Positions 17,101 to 25,960 of a stretch of 64,000 nt of DNA are shown here, one piece after another. Numbering within the stretch: the stretch's first letter is position 1; each line of letters begins with the position of its first letter. The notes beneath the pieces were generated by a model that did no database searches, was not told the origin of the DNA, and saw only the letters and a list, made by a program, of their open reading frames with translations. Source of the DNA: Niastella koreensis GR20-10 (GTDB lineage Bacteria; Bacteroidota; Bacteroidia; Chitinophagales; Chitinophagaceae); assembly GCF_000246855.1 (NCBI RefSeq), contig NC_016609.1:3286001-3350000 (forward strand), read 5' to 3'. A program made the translations under genes and the position numbers.

Positions 17101-17176
17101 TAAATAAAGCAGATCTGTTACATCTATTAACCTGTATTTGTTGTCTTGCCTGTAAACCCAATTTAAAACGATTGTT

Positions 17177-20100
17177 ATGCCTACAACCAAACTAACCTTG
17201 GTTGCATTGGTAATGTGCTGGTGTTCTGTTGCTTTTGCCCAAAACAAACAGTTTACCGGAAGAGTTACCAATCCGCAACAAGCTCCACTTGCAGGGGTCA
17301 CTGTCCAGGTCAAAAATAGCAAAGTAACTACTGCTACCGCCTCAGATGGCAGCTTCACCATTTCAGCATCAGGCGATAAAGTGACACTTGTGTTTTCTTC
17401 CATTGGTCTTGAAAAGAAAGAGATAATCGCCACTGCAGGTGTGCCGGTTGAACTGCAGTTAAAAGAAGAAGCACAAGGTCTGTCGGATGTGGTAGTAGTT
17501 GGATATGGCACCCAACGAAAGACCGAGCTCACCGGCGCTGTATCTTCCATTAAAGGCGAAAAGCTGCGCGAAATGCCTGTTGTAAGTGTTGAACAGGCTG
17601 TAGCGGGCCGCCTGGCGGGTGTACAGGTACAACAAACATCCGGACAACCGGGAGCCGGCATCAGTATTCGCGTACGCGGTGTTTCGTCTATCGCAGGTGG
17701 TAATGAACCCCTGTACGTTATTGACGGATTGCCGCAGTTCAATGATGATGTACGGGGCGCCAACGGACTGGCCACTATTAATCCGTCGGATATTGAATCG
17801 ATAGAAGTATTAAAAGATGCATCGGCAACAGCTATTTATGGTTCCCGTGGCGCCAATGGTGTGGTAATGGTCACTACCCGCTCAGGCAGGGCCGGACAAC
17901 CACGGGTAGTATTTGAAAGCTCTTTCGGTATGCAAAAAATACGCAAGAAACTGGAGTTGATGAATGCCGATGAGTATGTAGATTTTTCCAAACGGTATTA
18001 TACCAATTCGGGTATAGCCTTTCCTGCTGACCTTGCGGCCTATACGCCCGGTGTTAATACCGACTGGCAGGATGAAGTGTTCCGCACCGCTTTGCTTACC
18101 AATAACAACCTGAGTGTTTCAGGGGGAAATGATAAAACCCGGTACTACATTTCTACCGGTTATATCAATCAACAGGGTATTGTTCGCAACAGCGGTTATC
18201 AGCGTGGTTCGGTGCGATTGAACCTTGATAGCAAAGTGAGCGATATTTTTACCGTTCAATCACGCCTCACGGTTTCACGCGCCAAACAGAATGGCTTCTC
18301 CCCTTCTGTAGGTGACAATACCCGCAACCTGGGTAAATCAGGTATTGGTTCTGTATTGCGTGCTATCAGTACAGTACCTGTAAAAAATCCAGATGGTACG
18401 TATACGGATGTTACACCATTCAGCTTTAATGGCATCGATGCCGAGAACCCGGTGGCCATGGCCGATGAAGTGCTCGATCAAAATACAACTACCCGCGTTC
18501 AGGGCGGCGTTGATTTTAAAGTAACGATCGCAAAAGGACTAATCAATACTACCCGGTTATCGGGCGACTTTTATAGTATCCGTCGCGACCTGTATTTCCC
18601 CCGCATCTTGCCGCGCCTGGGTAACAATATTGGTTCTGCCGAGCTGGGCAACTATGATAAAACCTCGTTACTGGCTGAAGATTTTTTGGAATATAAATAC
18701 AACCTTACACCGGAGTCGTACATTGAAGCCATTGGCGGGGTATCGTATCAGAAAGAACGGCTCAATACAACCGATTTGGCCGCATCAGGTTTTGGAACAG
18801 ACCAGTTAAAGAATTATAATTTTAGTTCGGCCAGCTCTGTGAGTAAACCGGTTACTAACGTTGTTGAGGATGCGATCGTCAGCGCCTTTGCCCGGGTACG
18901 GTTGAATTTGAAAGAAAAATACATCTTCGCCGCCAGTATTCGCCGGGATGGCGCCTCTGTATTTGCTGAGAATAATAAATACGGCGTGTTCCCGTCGGTA
19001 TCTGCTGCCTGGCGGATGTCGGAGGAAGCGTTTCTGCAGGATGTTTCCTGGCTGTCGAGTCTGAAAGTGCGTGCCAGCTGGGGACAGGCAGGTAACCCGG
19101 CCATCAAACCTTATCAGTCGTTATTACTGGGGCAAACAGTAAATACGGGCCAGGGTGCGGGTACCGGTTTATCAGTTGGGTTGGCGCCAACCTTCCCCAA
19201 TCCTAATTTGAAATGGGAAACTACCACGCAAACTGATGTCGGTTTTGACGCTGGTGTTTTGAAAGAAAGATTCCGTCTCAGTTTTGACTATTATATTAAA
19301 ACCACCACCGACCTGCTGGCGCTTGTGCAATTGCCACCAAGTGCCGGGGTAGGCGCCGGCATTGGTTCGGGTCCGGGCCAGATCATCGATAATGTAGGAG
19401 AAGTGCAAAACAAAGGTTGGGAATTTACTTTGGGCGCCAATATTCTGAATAATGACGACTGGTCCATCAACATCGATGTAAACCTGTCGCACAATAAGAA
19501 CGAGGTTACTAAAACAAAAGATGGGAAAGATATTCCCACCATTGCCGGTGGCAATGATGCATCCGGTTCCAACAGCATTATTCGCCCGGGCCAACCACTC
19601 TCTGCATTCTTTGGACCAAAATTCCTGGGCCTGGATAAAGATGGCGTTCCTTTATATGAGAATCTGAATGGTGATAAAGATGCTACTGGTCGCGACCTCA
19701 TTAATGCGTTGGATAACCAGATCATAGGCAGCCCCTACCCTGATCTGTATTATGGCATCAACCCAACCATCCGGTATAAACGTTTTACCTTGTCATCAAT
19801 TTGGGCTGGCGTAAGCGGATCGCGCATCAACAATGCCGTTTTATTCGACATGACCATTCCAACACCGGTGAACCAGTATAACAAACTGAAAGCGGTGAAT
19901 GATTTTTATCCCACTCCAAGTCTTACTGTCAGTAACTATCATTTCCGCAGCGACCGGTATATGGAAAATGGTTCGTTCTTCAGGTTACGCAACATCCGGT
20001 TAGATTATAACATCGAGCTAAAAAGCAAGGCTATCAAAAACCTGAATGTGTATGTTAGCGCCCAGAATCTGCTCACGTTTACCGATTATTCAGGCTACGA

Positions 20101-20206
20101 TCCGGAGGTGAATACATTTAATGGGAACGATCGCAGGCAGGGTGTTGATCTTGGTGCATATCCGGCTGCAAAGACTTACAATTTGGGTTTTGGAATCACA
20201 TTTTAA
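17177..20206 (+). CDS. SusC/RagA TonB-dependent outer-membrane transporter (no STN domain)
   Basis: This 1009-residue transporter has a signal peptide (1-21, ending AFAQ) and a carboxypeptidase-regulatory-like domain (about 25-100). The plug carries VVVVGYGTQRKTELTG and ASATAIYGSRGANGVVMV. The barrel ends in ITF. Unlike the other two SusC proteins of this window it has no STN domain, so it is not expected to signal through FecR. Its partner SusD gene follows after 23 bp. No glycoside hydrolase accompanies the pair, so the substrate cannot be read from context. A perfect LacI-type palindrome precedes the gene. Confidence 0.95.
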   Translation: MPTTKLTLVALVMCWCSVAFAQNKQFTGRVTNPQQAPLAGVTVQVKNSKVTTATASDGSFTISASGDKVTLVFSSIGLEKKEIIATAGVPVELQLKEEAQGLSDVVVVGYGTQRKTELTGAVSSIKGEKLREMPVVSVEQAVAGRLAGVQVQQTSGQPGAGISIRVRGVSSIAGGNEPLYVIDGLPQFNDDVRGANGLATINPSDIESIEVLKDASATAIYGSRGANGVVMVTTRSGRAGQPRVVFESSFGMQKIRKKLELMNADEYVDFSKRYYTNSGIAFPADLAAYTPGVNTDWQDEVFRTALLTNNNLSVSGGNDKTRYYISTGYINQQGIVRNSGYQRGSVRLNLDSKVSDIFTVQSRLTVSRAKQNGFSPSVGDNTRNLGKSGIGSVLRAISTVPVKNPDGTYTDVTPFSFNGIDAENPVAMADEVLDQNTTTRVQGGVDFKVTIAKGLINTTRLSGDFYSIRRDLYFPRILPRLGNNIGSAELGNYDKTSLLAEDFLEYKYNLTPESYIEAIGGVSYQKERLNTTDLAASGFGTDQLKNYNFSSASSVSKPVTNVVEDAIVSAFARVRLNLKEKYIFAASIRRDGASVFAENNKYGVFPSVSAAWRMSEEAFLQDVSWLSSLKVRASWGQAGNPAIKPYQSLLLGQTVNTGQGAGTGLSVGLAPTFPNPNLKWETTTQTDVGFDAGVLKERFRLSFDYYIKTTTDLLALVQLPPSAGVGAGIGSGPGQIIDNVGEVQNKGWEFTLGANILNNDDWSINIDVNLSHNKNEVTKTKDGKDIPTIAGGNDASGSNSIIRPGQPLSAFFGPKFLGLDKDGVPLYENLNGDKDATGRDLINALDNQIIGSPYPDLYYGINPTIRYKRFTLSSIWAGVSGSRINNAVLFDMTIPTPVNQYNKLKAVNDFYPTPSLTVSNYHFRSDRYMENGSFFRLRNIRLDYNIELKSKAIKNLNVYVSAQNLLTFTDYSGYDPEVNTFNGNDRRQGVDLGAYPAAKTYNLGFGITF

Positions 20207-20229
20207 GCTGATTATTTAAATTATTATAT

Positions 20230-21699
20230 ATGAAACAAAAGATCTTCTATATATATCTTGCCATTGCATTGCTTTCCAGTTGTGATAAATTACTGGAAGA
20301 AAAGCCAAAGGCAATTGCTACGCTGGGGGCTCTTGATCCCACCACACTGGATCAAACCATCATAGGAGTATATGAACCATTGACGCGCAGCCGGGGCCGG
20401 TTATGGGAATCAACCGTTGGCCTGGGTTTGGAATTGATGAGTGAATATGCCGACGGCGGATCGATCCAATTGAGCTGGAGCAATTACAACAACGTAATGA
20501 GCCAGCCCAACAGTTTTGCGCAATCGTGGACTACCCTGTACGAAGCCATTGGCAGGGCGAACTCATTGATCGATAATCTGAACCGCAACACAACCCTGAG
20601 TGATGCCGTAAAAAATAAAGCTTATGGTGAAGCTTATTTTGTGCGTGGCTATTGTTATTATTTTGCCGTTAGGGTTTGGGGTAAGGTGCCGTTGAGGTTG
20701 CAGCCCATTGTAAACGCCAATGATGTAGCCCTGGCCCTGTCACCGGTTAATGTGATCTATGATTCAGTGATCAGGGATATGAAGTTTGCAGAAGCCAACC
20801 TGCCCAATACCACTACGTCCCCGGGCCGTGCCACAGCAGGCGCAGCCAAAACAGCTTTGGCCGATATTTACTTAACATTAGGTCAATACCAACTGGCGCG
20901 CGATAAAGCCAAAGAGGTGATGGACAATAAAGCCAACTATGGCTATGACCTGGAACCTTCCCTGGAAACTGTATACTCCCCTACGTTAGCAACCAATAAA
21001 GAAGATGTGTTCTCATTGAAGTTCTCCGAGATAGTTGACAAAGGTGCTTTTATGGCTTCTTATTGGGCCGATTCTAAAGCAAAGGCAGCCGGCTTTTCAG
21101 TAAGTGGTAATAAATTTGGCGGCATTATTTCTGCAGCGCCATTGATCAAAAACTGGGACAACAATGACCTGCGCAAAAAATTCAGTTTGTATAATAGTTA
21201 TTTGATCAATGGGGTGGTAACAGCCGCAGAAATAGAAACTGACATCTATGATCTTCGACTGGGTAAATACAAAGACCCCAATGCGCCCATAGACACCGGA
21301 AATGGGAATGACTTTTACTTATATCGTTTTGCCGATGTGCTGTTAATATTTGCTGAGGCTGAAAACAAAGTAAACGGTCCAACTGCCGCTGCGTATGGCG
21401 CTATTAACCAGGTACGTCGCCGGGCATATGGAGTATCCACCAATACAGCCAGCGCTGTAGCTGATCTGCCAGCAGGATTAAGTCAAACCGCTTTTGATGA
21501 TATGGTGTTCCGCGAAAGAGGATATGAGTTTATTGGTGAATGCAAACGCTGGTTCGACATGGTGAGAACCAATCGCCTGGCGCAAACAATCAGTGATGTA
21601 AATTCGGTGATTAAATTCCCAAATCGTAAACCGGTGCCAACTAAAACACTGTTTGGCTTACCGGATGTAGAGTTACAAAACAATCCATTAGCGAATTAA
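20230..21699 (+). CDS. SusD/RagB family outer-membrane lipoprotein
   Basis: This 489-residue lipoprotein has a signal ending in LSSC (Cys18). Helical TPR-like segments (WTTLYEAIGRANSLIDNL, GEAYFVRGYCYYFAVR) and the C-terminal FADVLLIFAEAENK and RERGYEFIGECKRWFDMVR motifs identify the family. It follows its SusC partner by 23 bp and should cap that channel. The gene ends next to a strong palindrome (21706-21775) that separates it from the convergent pirin-like gene. Ligand unknown. Confidence 0.93.
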   Translation: MKQKIFYIYLAIALLSSCDKLLEEKPKAIATLGALDPTTLDQTIIGVYEPLTRSRGRLWESTVGLGLELMSEYADGGSIQLSWSNYNNVMSQPNSFAQSWTTLYEAIGRANSLIDNLNRNTTLSDAVKNKAYGEAYFVRGYCYYFAVRVWGKVPLRLQPIVNANDVALALSPVNVIYDSVIRDMKFAEANLPNTTTSPGRATAGAAKTALADIYLTLGQYQLARDKAKEVMDNKANYGYDLEPSLETVYSPTLATNKEDVFSLKFSEIVDKGAFMASYWADSKAKAAGFSVSGNKFGGIISAAPLIKNWDNNDLRKKFSLYNSYLINGVVTAAEIETDIYDLRLGKYKDPNAPIDTGNGNDFYLYRFADVLLIFAEAENKVNGPTAAAYGAINQVRRRAYGVSTNTASAVADLPAGLSQTAFDDMVFRERGYEFIGECKRWFDMVRTNRLAQTISDVNSVIKFPNRKPVPTKTLFGLPDVELQNNPLAN

Positions 21700-21705
21700 T
21701 AACGA

Positions 21706-21775
21706 ATGTCGAATATCGAACGCTGAATGCTGAAGTAACTTCATCATTCAGCGTTCTGCATTCAATATTCGACAT
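21706..21775. repeat. Long palindrome overlapping the pirin-like gene stop codon
   Basis: Arms start ATGTCGAATAT (21706-21716) and end ATATTCGACAT (21765-21775). Further pairing involves GAACGCTGAATG and CATTCAGCGTTC, with a small internal insertion. It serves as the boundary between convergent genes. The stop codon of the minus-strand gene (21762-21764) lies within the right arm. Confidence 0.7.
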
Positions 21776-22472
21776 GTAATAACGGAATTTCCATTACCAG
21801 AATAATAGCATCGTTAGAAAGTGCTTCCAATTCAATTTCCGAAGCCTCCCAGAGGGCCAGGCCATCACGTGGATGTAACAGGCGGTATTGCACTTCGAAG
21901 GCGCCCTGAATTACAAATGCAAATAAGCCGTTTTGTAGCTGGCTGAGTTTATAAACAGACTCCTCACGGCCATTGTATTTACCAATAGAAAATTTATAAT
22001 GCGGATGAGTAACCGGTATTGGCACCAGTTGATTGGTATTGTTAATTATATTGAATAAAGTTACCTGCGGGGCATTATCCCTTTCATTACCCAATTTATA
22101 GAACCAGAGCTGTAAAAAATTCACCAGTTCATCGTGGTACGGGTTGCTTATTTGAATAGTAGTGTTCTTAGGCGTTGTATATAACAGGCATTCTCCTGCA
22201 GAAACACAGTTAGCATGTCCGGCGCTATCTGTATAGGCGATAGTACCCACTACCGGGATCAAAACTATTACCGAATCTGCTTCAACGGTCATGGAGATGC
22301 TTTTACCACCAGCCAGTGTTTCATCGTTCAATACATAGAATGGTCCGAACGGAAGTTTATGTTCCTGTTGGTATTGACCAAAGTTAAATGTGTTGAAACT
22401 CCGGAACCAGTCTGTTTCGTGATGACCACGTTCTTCAGCCAGGAATATTTTCCCCTTGTTCTGTTGTACCAT
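21762..22472 (-). CDS. Pirin-like bicupin protein
   Basis: This 236-residue protein has the pirin/YhhW-type opening LAEERGHHETDWFRSFNTFNFG and a FGPFYVLNDETLAGG segment typical of the first cupin. It then has a second, shorter cupin half with LFAFVIQGAFEV. Pirins of this kind are cytosolic and metal-dependent; some degrade quercetin and others act as redox sensors. The usual His/Glu metal set of the first cupin is only partly evident (HH near residue 17, DE at the DETLAGG turn). Its last four residues are encoded by the arm of a palindrome. It overlaps the upstream gene by 38 bp, suggesting translational coupling. Confidence 0.75.
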   Translation of the reverse strand: MVQQNKGKIFLAEERGHHETDWFRSFNTFNFGQYQQEHKLPFGPFYVLNDETLAGGKSISMTVEADSVIVLIPVVGTIAYTDSAGHANCVSAGECLLYTTPKNTTIQISNPYHDELVNFLQLWFYKLGNERDNAPQVTLFNIINNTNQLVPIPVTHPHYKFSIGKYNGREESVYKLSQLQNGLFAFVIQGAFEVQYRLLHPRDGLALWEASEIELEALSNDAIILVMEIPLLHVEY

Positions 22473-22977
22473 GCGCTGCTGGTTTTATTGAGTAAATGCT
22501 TACAAACGGCGGCAACATAAACAGCTCTGTTAAATGCTCACCGTTTTCCATATTGCCAGGGATAGACAGCAACAGCTGGTTGTTGATGGTATCATGCCAA
22601 ACCAGGTGACCGGTGAAGAAACTAATGGCCACCTGGTGTTTGGCTTTATCTTTTATATCAGAGTTAATGATCTCGAACCGGTAGTTATTAAACGGCAGAA
22701 ATAACCGGCCCAAACTATTCAATAGATCGGGCACCCTACCCTGCAGTTGTTGCAAATACCCAATGACGGCGGCGCTTACGAGAAAATGTAACTTTTCGGC
22801 CGCCGGCACATGGGTAATTAAATCGCGGAATGCTGTATATTTCTTTTCCTGGTTATAGAATTGCGATTGCAACAGGAACTCGGTGTAGGTATCATTAAAC
22901 ACCAGTTTATCCCAGGGTTTCACCGAGCTTACATCGATCACCTTTCTGTAACACAATCTGATTATTCCCTTATGCAT
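22435..22977 (-). CDS. Unrecognised protein (180 aa)
   Basis: A 180-residue cytosolic-looking protein with no signal peptide or membrane helix. It has mixed alpha/beta character: a leading basic stretch, a helical middle (FLVSAAVIGYLQQLQ), and the C-terminal part FTGHLVWHDTINNQLLLSIPG. No family was recognised. It overlaps the start of the pirin-like gene by 38 bp and begins 11 bp downstream of the intradiol dioxygenase stop, so the three minus-strand genes probably form one operon. The long overlap and ordinary composition suggest it is a genuine gene. Confidence 0.6.
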   Translation of the reverse strand: MHKGIIRLCYRKVIDVSSVKPWDKLVFNDTYTEFLLQSQFYNQEKKYTAFRDLITHVPAAEKLHFLVSAAVIGYLQQLQGRVPDLLNSLGRLFLPFNNYRFEIINSDIKDKAKHQVAISFFTGHLVWHDTINNQLLLSIPGNMENGEHLTELFMLPPFVSIYSIKPAAHGTTEQGENIPG

Positions 22978-22988
22978 ACATTCGCTTA

Positions 22989-23729
22989 TTATGCTGCTAC
23001 ATTGATGGTATGGGTAAGCGTATATCCGCCCGACAAACTACCAGTCACGGTTGACAATTCCATACCTGCGGTATCATCACTGAAAACATTATCGCTGGCA
23101 TTATAAGTATAACCACTCATTCCTTTTGTATACCCATAGGTAGTGCCACCGCTGCCATTTACAGTTGCTACCGCACTGGTACTGCCTTCGGGGAAGGAGA
23201 TCTGTGTTACCAGCAAAGAAGTACCTGCTGCATTATAAACGTGCACATGAATGTGGGTGGCCCGGCCTGAATACCAGCCCGGGAAAATGGAAGTAAATGT
23301 CACCAGTCCGTTGGAATCAGTGGTTTGGCGGCCGCGTAAAAAGTGAACCGACGTGTAATTGGTCGATTGCATGCTGGTACCGCCATATTCGGAGTAATTG
23401 CCATCTTTATCACAATGCCAGATGTCTACGAGGGCGCCGCTCAACGCACTACAGCTGTTGTTCTTGTTTGTAATTGTGATCTTGATGGTGAATGGAACCC
23501 CGGTCCTATCCCCCGTAATATCGGATTTTACCAGCGTGCCGGGCGATTTGGTGGGGAATGGTCCTTCCGTTTCAGTAGGAGAAATGGTACAGGAACCGGT
23601 ACTGCCTGAGGTGGTACTGCCATCTGTGGTGGTGGTATCGGTATTCTTTTTACAGGCGCTGGCCAAAGGAGCAATAGCTGCCAGACCAAGGGCGGCTAAT
23701 CCATTTTTCAGAAAATGCTTTCTTTCCAT
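22989..23729 (-). CDS. Exported intradiol ring-cleavage dioxygenase family protein
   Basis: This 246-residue protein carries a signal with a lipobox-like LASAC (Cys26), then a Ser/Thr/Gly-rich linker (30-48). The intradiol dioxygenase beta-sandwich follows. ALVDIWHCDKDGNYSEY supplies one Tyr ligand, and the FPGWYSGRATHIHVHV motif supplies Tyr153, His159 and His161, the non-haem Fe(III) set. Cytosolic catechol and protocatechuate dioxygenases lack such a signal; exported members act on extracellular aromatics such as lignin-derived phenols (family knowledge). It is the first gene of a probable three-gene operon with a pirin-like protein. Confidence 0.85.
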   Translation of the reverse strand: MERKHFLKNGLAALGLAAIAPLASACKKNTDTTTTDGSTTSGSTGSCTISPTETEGPFPTKSPGTLVKSDITGDRTGVPFTIKITITNKNNSCSALSGALVDIWHCDKDGNYSEYGGTSMQSTNYTSVHFLRGRQTTDSNGLVTFTSIFPGWYSGRATHIHVHVYNAAGTSLLVTQISFPEGSTSAVATVNGSGGTTYGYTKGMSGYTYNASDNVFSDDTAGMELSTVTGSLSGGYTLTHTINVAA

Positions 23730-23836
23730 GCTTATTTGATTTGGTTGTGTAGAGTTATTGCCTATCTGACCGTGTTTATTTGTAAAGTTTAACCCTTATT
23801 CCTGCCTGAAAGGCCTTCCCTCGGTGAAAATGGAAA

Positions 23837-23865
23837 TTGTGTCGATGAATTATGGCCTATATTTG
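23837..23865 (+). promoter_or_regulatory. Promoter of the MBL hydrolase gene
   Basis: TTG at 23837-23839 and TATATTTG at 23858-23865 (match to TAnnTTTG) are separated by 18 bp, as expected for a Bacteroidota housekeeping promoter. The ATG follows only 8 bp later. Confidence 0.5.
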
Positions 23866-23873
23866 CACCCAAC

Positions 23874-24728
23874 ATGTCACTGTATATTGCATCGCTGAAT
23901 TCGGGAAGTAATGGAAACTGTTATTATGTGGGCAACGGCCAGGAAGCCATCCTGGTAGATGCGGGCATCTCCTGCCGCGAAACGGAACGGCGCATGGCCC
24001 GCATAGGTTTATCGATGCAAACGGTAAAAGCCATTTTTGTTTCACACGAACATACCGATCACATCAGCGGCATCCCGGTACTCGCAAAGAAATACAGTCT
24101 CCCGGTTTATATTACCGACGCCACATTGTACCACGGCAACATCGATATTAAAAGAGATCAGGTAATTACCTTCAAACCATATGAACCGGTTACTATCGGT
24201 GAGTTGGCCATTCAGGCTTTTCCAAAATTTCATGATGCAGCCGAGCCGCATAGTTTTATTGTGAATGGCAACAATGTGAACATTGGCATCTTCACCGATA
24301 TCGGTTCACCCTGCGATCATCTGGTACTTCACTTCAAGCATTGCCATGCCGCTTTCCTGGAGGCGAATTATGATGAAGACATGCTGGAGAACGGGAGTTA
24401 TCCGCGGCATTTAAAGAACCGCATCCGTGGCGGGCATGGACATCTTTCCAATAAACAGGCGCTGGAAGTATTTACCAAACACCGGCCTTCGTATATGAGC
24501 CATCTCTTCCTTGCGCATCTATCAAGAGATAACAACTCGCCTCAACTGGTTCAACAATTATTTGATGAACATGCCGGTAATACGCAAATAATAATTGCTT
24601 CGCGTTTTGAAGAAACGGCCGTGTACCACGTGCAGGCTACGCATGATAAAGAACACATTTCCCTTCCTCAAAAATCTGATTCGCCTTTGCGGATAAAACC
24701 TTCGTATACGCAGTTGCGCTTGTGGTAA
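23874..24728 (+). CDS. YycJ/WalJ-like metallo-beta-lactamase-fold hydrolase
   Basis: This 284-residue cytosolic protein opens with the SLNSGSNGNCYYV strand characteristic of YycJ-like MBL proteins. It carries the metal motif SHEHTDH (His58, His60, Asp62, His63), a later IGIFTDIG strand and LFLAHLSRDNNSP containing the distal His. Some YycJ-family proteins are DNA exonucleases acting in repair (established for homologues). It has its own promoter with an unusually short leader and is transcribed alone. Confidence 0.85.
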   Translation: MSLYIASLNSGSNGNCYYVGNGQEAILVDAGISCRETERRMARIGLSMQTVKAIFVSHEHTDHISGIPVLAKKYSLPVYITDATLYHGNIDIKRDQVITFKPYEPVTIGELAIQAFPKFHDAAEPHSFIVNGNNVNIGIFTDIGSPCDHLVLHFKHCHAAFLEANYDEDMLENGSYPRHLKNRIRGGHGHLSNKQALEVFTKHRPSYMSHLFLAHLSRDNNSPQLVQQLFDEHAGNTQIIIASRFEETAVYHVQATHDKEHISLPQKSDSPLRIKPSYTQLRLW

Positions 24729-24873
24729 GTGGGTAGTGTACTAATCAAACAAGTACAATTATTCTGCTTATACAATCATTGAATTGTATCCTGTTAATTT
24801 GTTATTAAAAGCCTAATCAGAACCGTAATAATAACACACAAAACAACAACTATTATTATTTTTGCGGAGACTC

Positions 24874-25227
24874 ATGAAAAAGCTTTTAGTAACTATATTA
24901 GCCCTTGTTTATCTCACCAGCACGGTGGGTGCTACATTGCGGCTGGATTGTTGCCTGGAGAACCTGGCTACTATTGGCCTGGGTGCTATCAAAGAATATA
25001 AGGATTGCAACAACGAGCACAAGCAGTTGAAGCTGGGCCATGAGCAAAAGCACCATGAGACGCACATCCGGGTTGCGAAAAGCTTTCCAGCCACCATAAG
25101 CTCTTCTTTTCCTGCTTATTCATTTCAGGCCATTGCTTCTTTAACGGAAGCATATCCTGTTAATAATGCACCGCCACAACGGGCAAACATCCCGCTTTTT
25201 ATACTACATTGCGTTCACCGGATTTAA
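24874..25227 (+). CDS. HYC_CC_PP-like small exported protein
   Basis: Starting at ATG 24874, the protein has 117 residues: a signal peptide (MKKLL ... STVGAT), a LDCCLENL segment where the family has its HYC motif, a His-rich middle (HEQKHHETH), and a C-terminal NNAPPQRANIPLFIL with the PP motif and a late Cys. The layout fits the Bacteroidota family named HYC_CC_PP, often near copper or other metal transporters. Here the histidine and tyrosine of HYC are not present at the expected place. A TATTTTTG word just upstream may be its -7 element. Function unknown; metal binding is plausible. Confidence 0.65.
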   Translation: MKKLLVTILALVYLTSTVGATLRLDCCLENLATIGLGAIKEYKDCNNEHKQLKLGHEQKHHETHIRVAKSFPATISSSFPAYSFQAIASLTEAYPVNNAPPQRANIPLFILHCVHRI

Positions 25228-25294
25228 TCCTTCTCTACTTATCTTCTTCATCAGCATGCTTTATGCTGTTTCTTCAATCATTAAATATAAGACC

Positions 25295-25867
25295 ATGAGA
25301 ATTATATTTCTCGCATTGTCATTTATAGCATCTGCAATAATGGTTAATGCGCAAAGTGGTGTATACCTCACCTACGACGATTTTGAGAACAACAGACTTA
25401 CTTATGCCACCAATGATCCAGTAGAGGACAATAAAATCAGGTTCAATGAATTTATTGCAAAGCCATATCTGATTTTAAAACACAAGGGAGAAAAGGTGCA
25501 CGTGTTCAAAGACGAGATCTATGCCTACAAGAATAAGAAGGACATTGTTCGCACCTGGAACTTCACGCCTTATTATTTCCTGGAGAAAGGGCCTGTGTGG
25601 ATCTATTATAGAGATGTGTATACCTCCCAACCCAAGGGCACCCAGCGGGTACGGAAGTTTTTCTATTCGACGTATGGCAAGGGAGAAATATTACTCCTGA
25701 CTGTACATAATCTGAAACGTTCGTTCCCCAATAATGACCTGTTTCATATTTACCTGGATGCGCAATTCCGAAACGATGCTGATCTGGCGCAATATGACAG
25801 GTACGCCAATAAATACAAAGTGAATGATCTTTTGGAGAAAGCGGGTTCGGGGATAACTAAAAAGTAA
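25295..25867 (+). CDS. Hypothetical secreted protein (190 aa)
   Basis: The ATG at 25295 gives a clean signal peptide (1-22, ending VNAQ); the frame is open further upstream but overlaps the previous gene without a sensible start. The mature part of about 168 residues contains many Tyr/Asp/Lys, with YLTYDDFENNRLTY at the start. No family was recognised; similar short secreted proteins with a YxTYxDF opening are common in Bacteroidota and uncharacterised. It follows the HYC_CC_PP-like gene by 67 bp and ends at a strong shared terminator. Confidence 0.7.
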   Translation: MRIIFLALSFIASAIMVNAQSGVYLTYDDFENNRLTYATNDPVEDNKIRFNEFIAKPYLILKHKGEKVHVFKDEIYAYKNKKDIVRTWNFTPYYFLEKGPVWIYYRDVYTSQPKGTQRVRKFFYSTYGKGEILLLTVHNLKRSFPNNDLFHIYLDAQFRNDADLAQYDRYANKYKVNDLLEKAGSGITKK

Positions 25868-25882
25868 GTGCAATAAAATAAA

Positions 25883-25915
25883 AACGGTCAAAGGAACTGA
25901 ACCCCTTTGACCGTT
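25883..25915. terminator. Bidirectional terminator
   Basis: Perfect 12-bp stem AACGGTCAAAGG / CCTTTGACCGTT with an A-rich left flank and T-rich right flank. It lies between convergent genes ending at 25867 and 25961. Confidence 0.8.
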
Positions 25916-25960
25916 CTGTTATTGTGTTAGCATTTCAGCCTTTTGCTTTGTTGTCCTTCT

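Larger units (their letters stand above)
16741..17176. other. 436-bp gap between divergent units
   Basis: No gene was seen. It contains a single arm of the GTTACAGG repeat family (16775-16803), a short GGTTCA/TGAACC inverted repeat (16806-16825), the perfect LacI-type palindrome at 17087-17100 and a TGTATTTG promoter-like word at 17133-17140 ahead of the second susC gene. Confidence 0.6.

Noticed and set aside
17071-17775. 234-codon minus-strand frame opposite the second susC start
   Set aside because: Antisense to the signal peptide and plug of SusC, Ser/Thr/Pro-rich shadow translation, and crosses the LacI-type palindrome.
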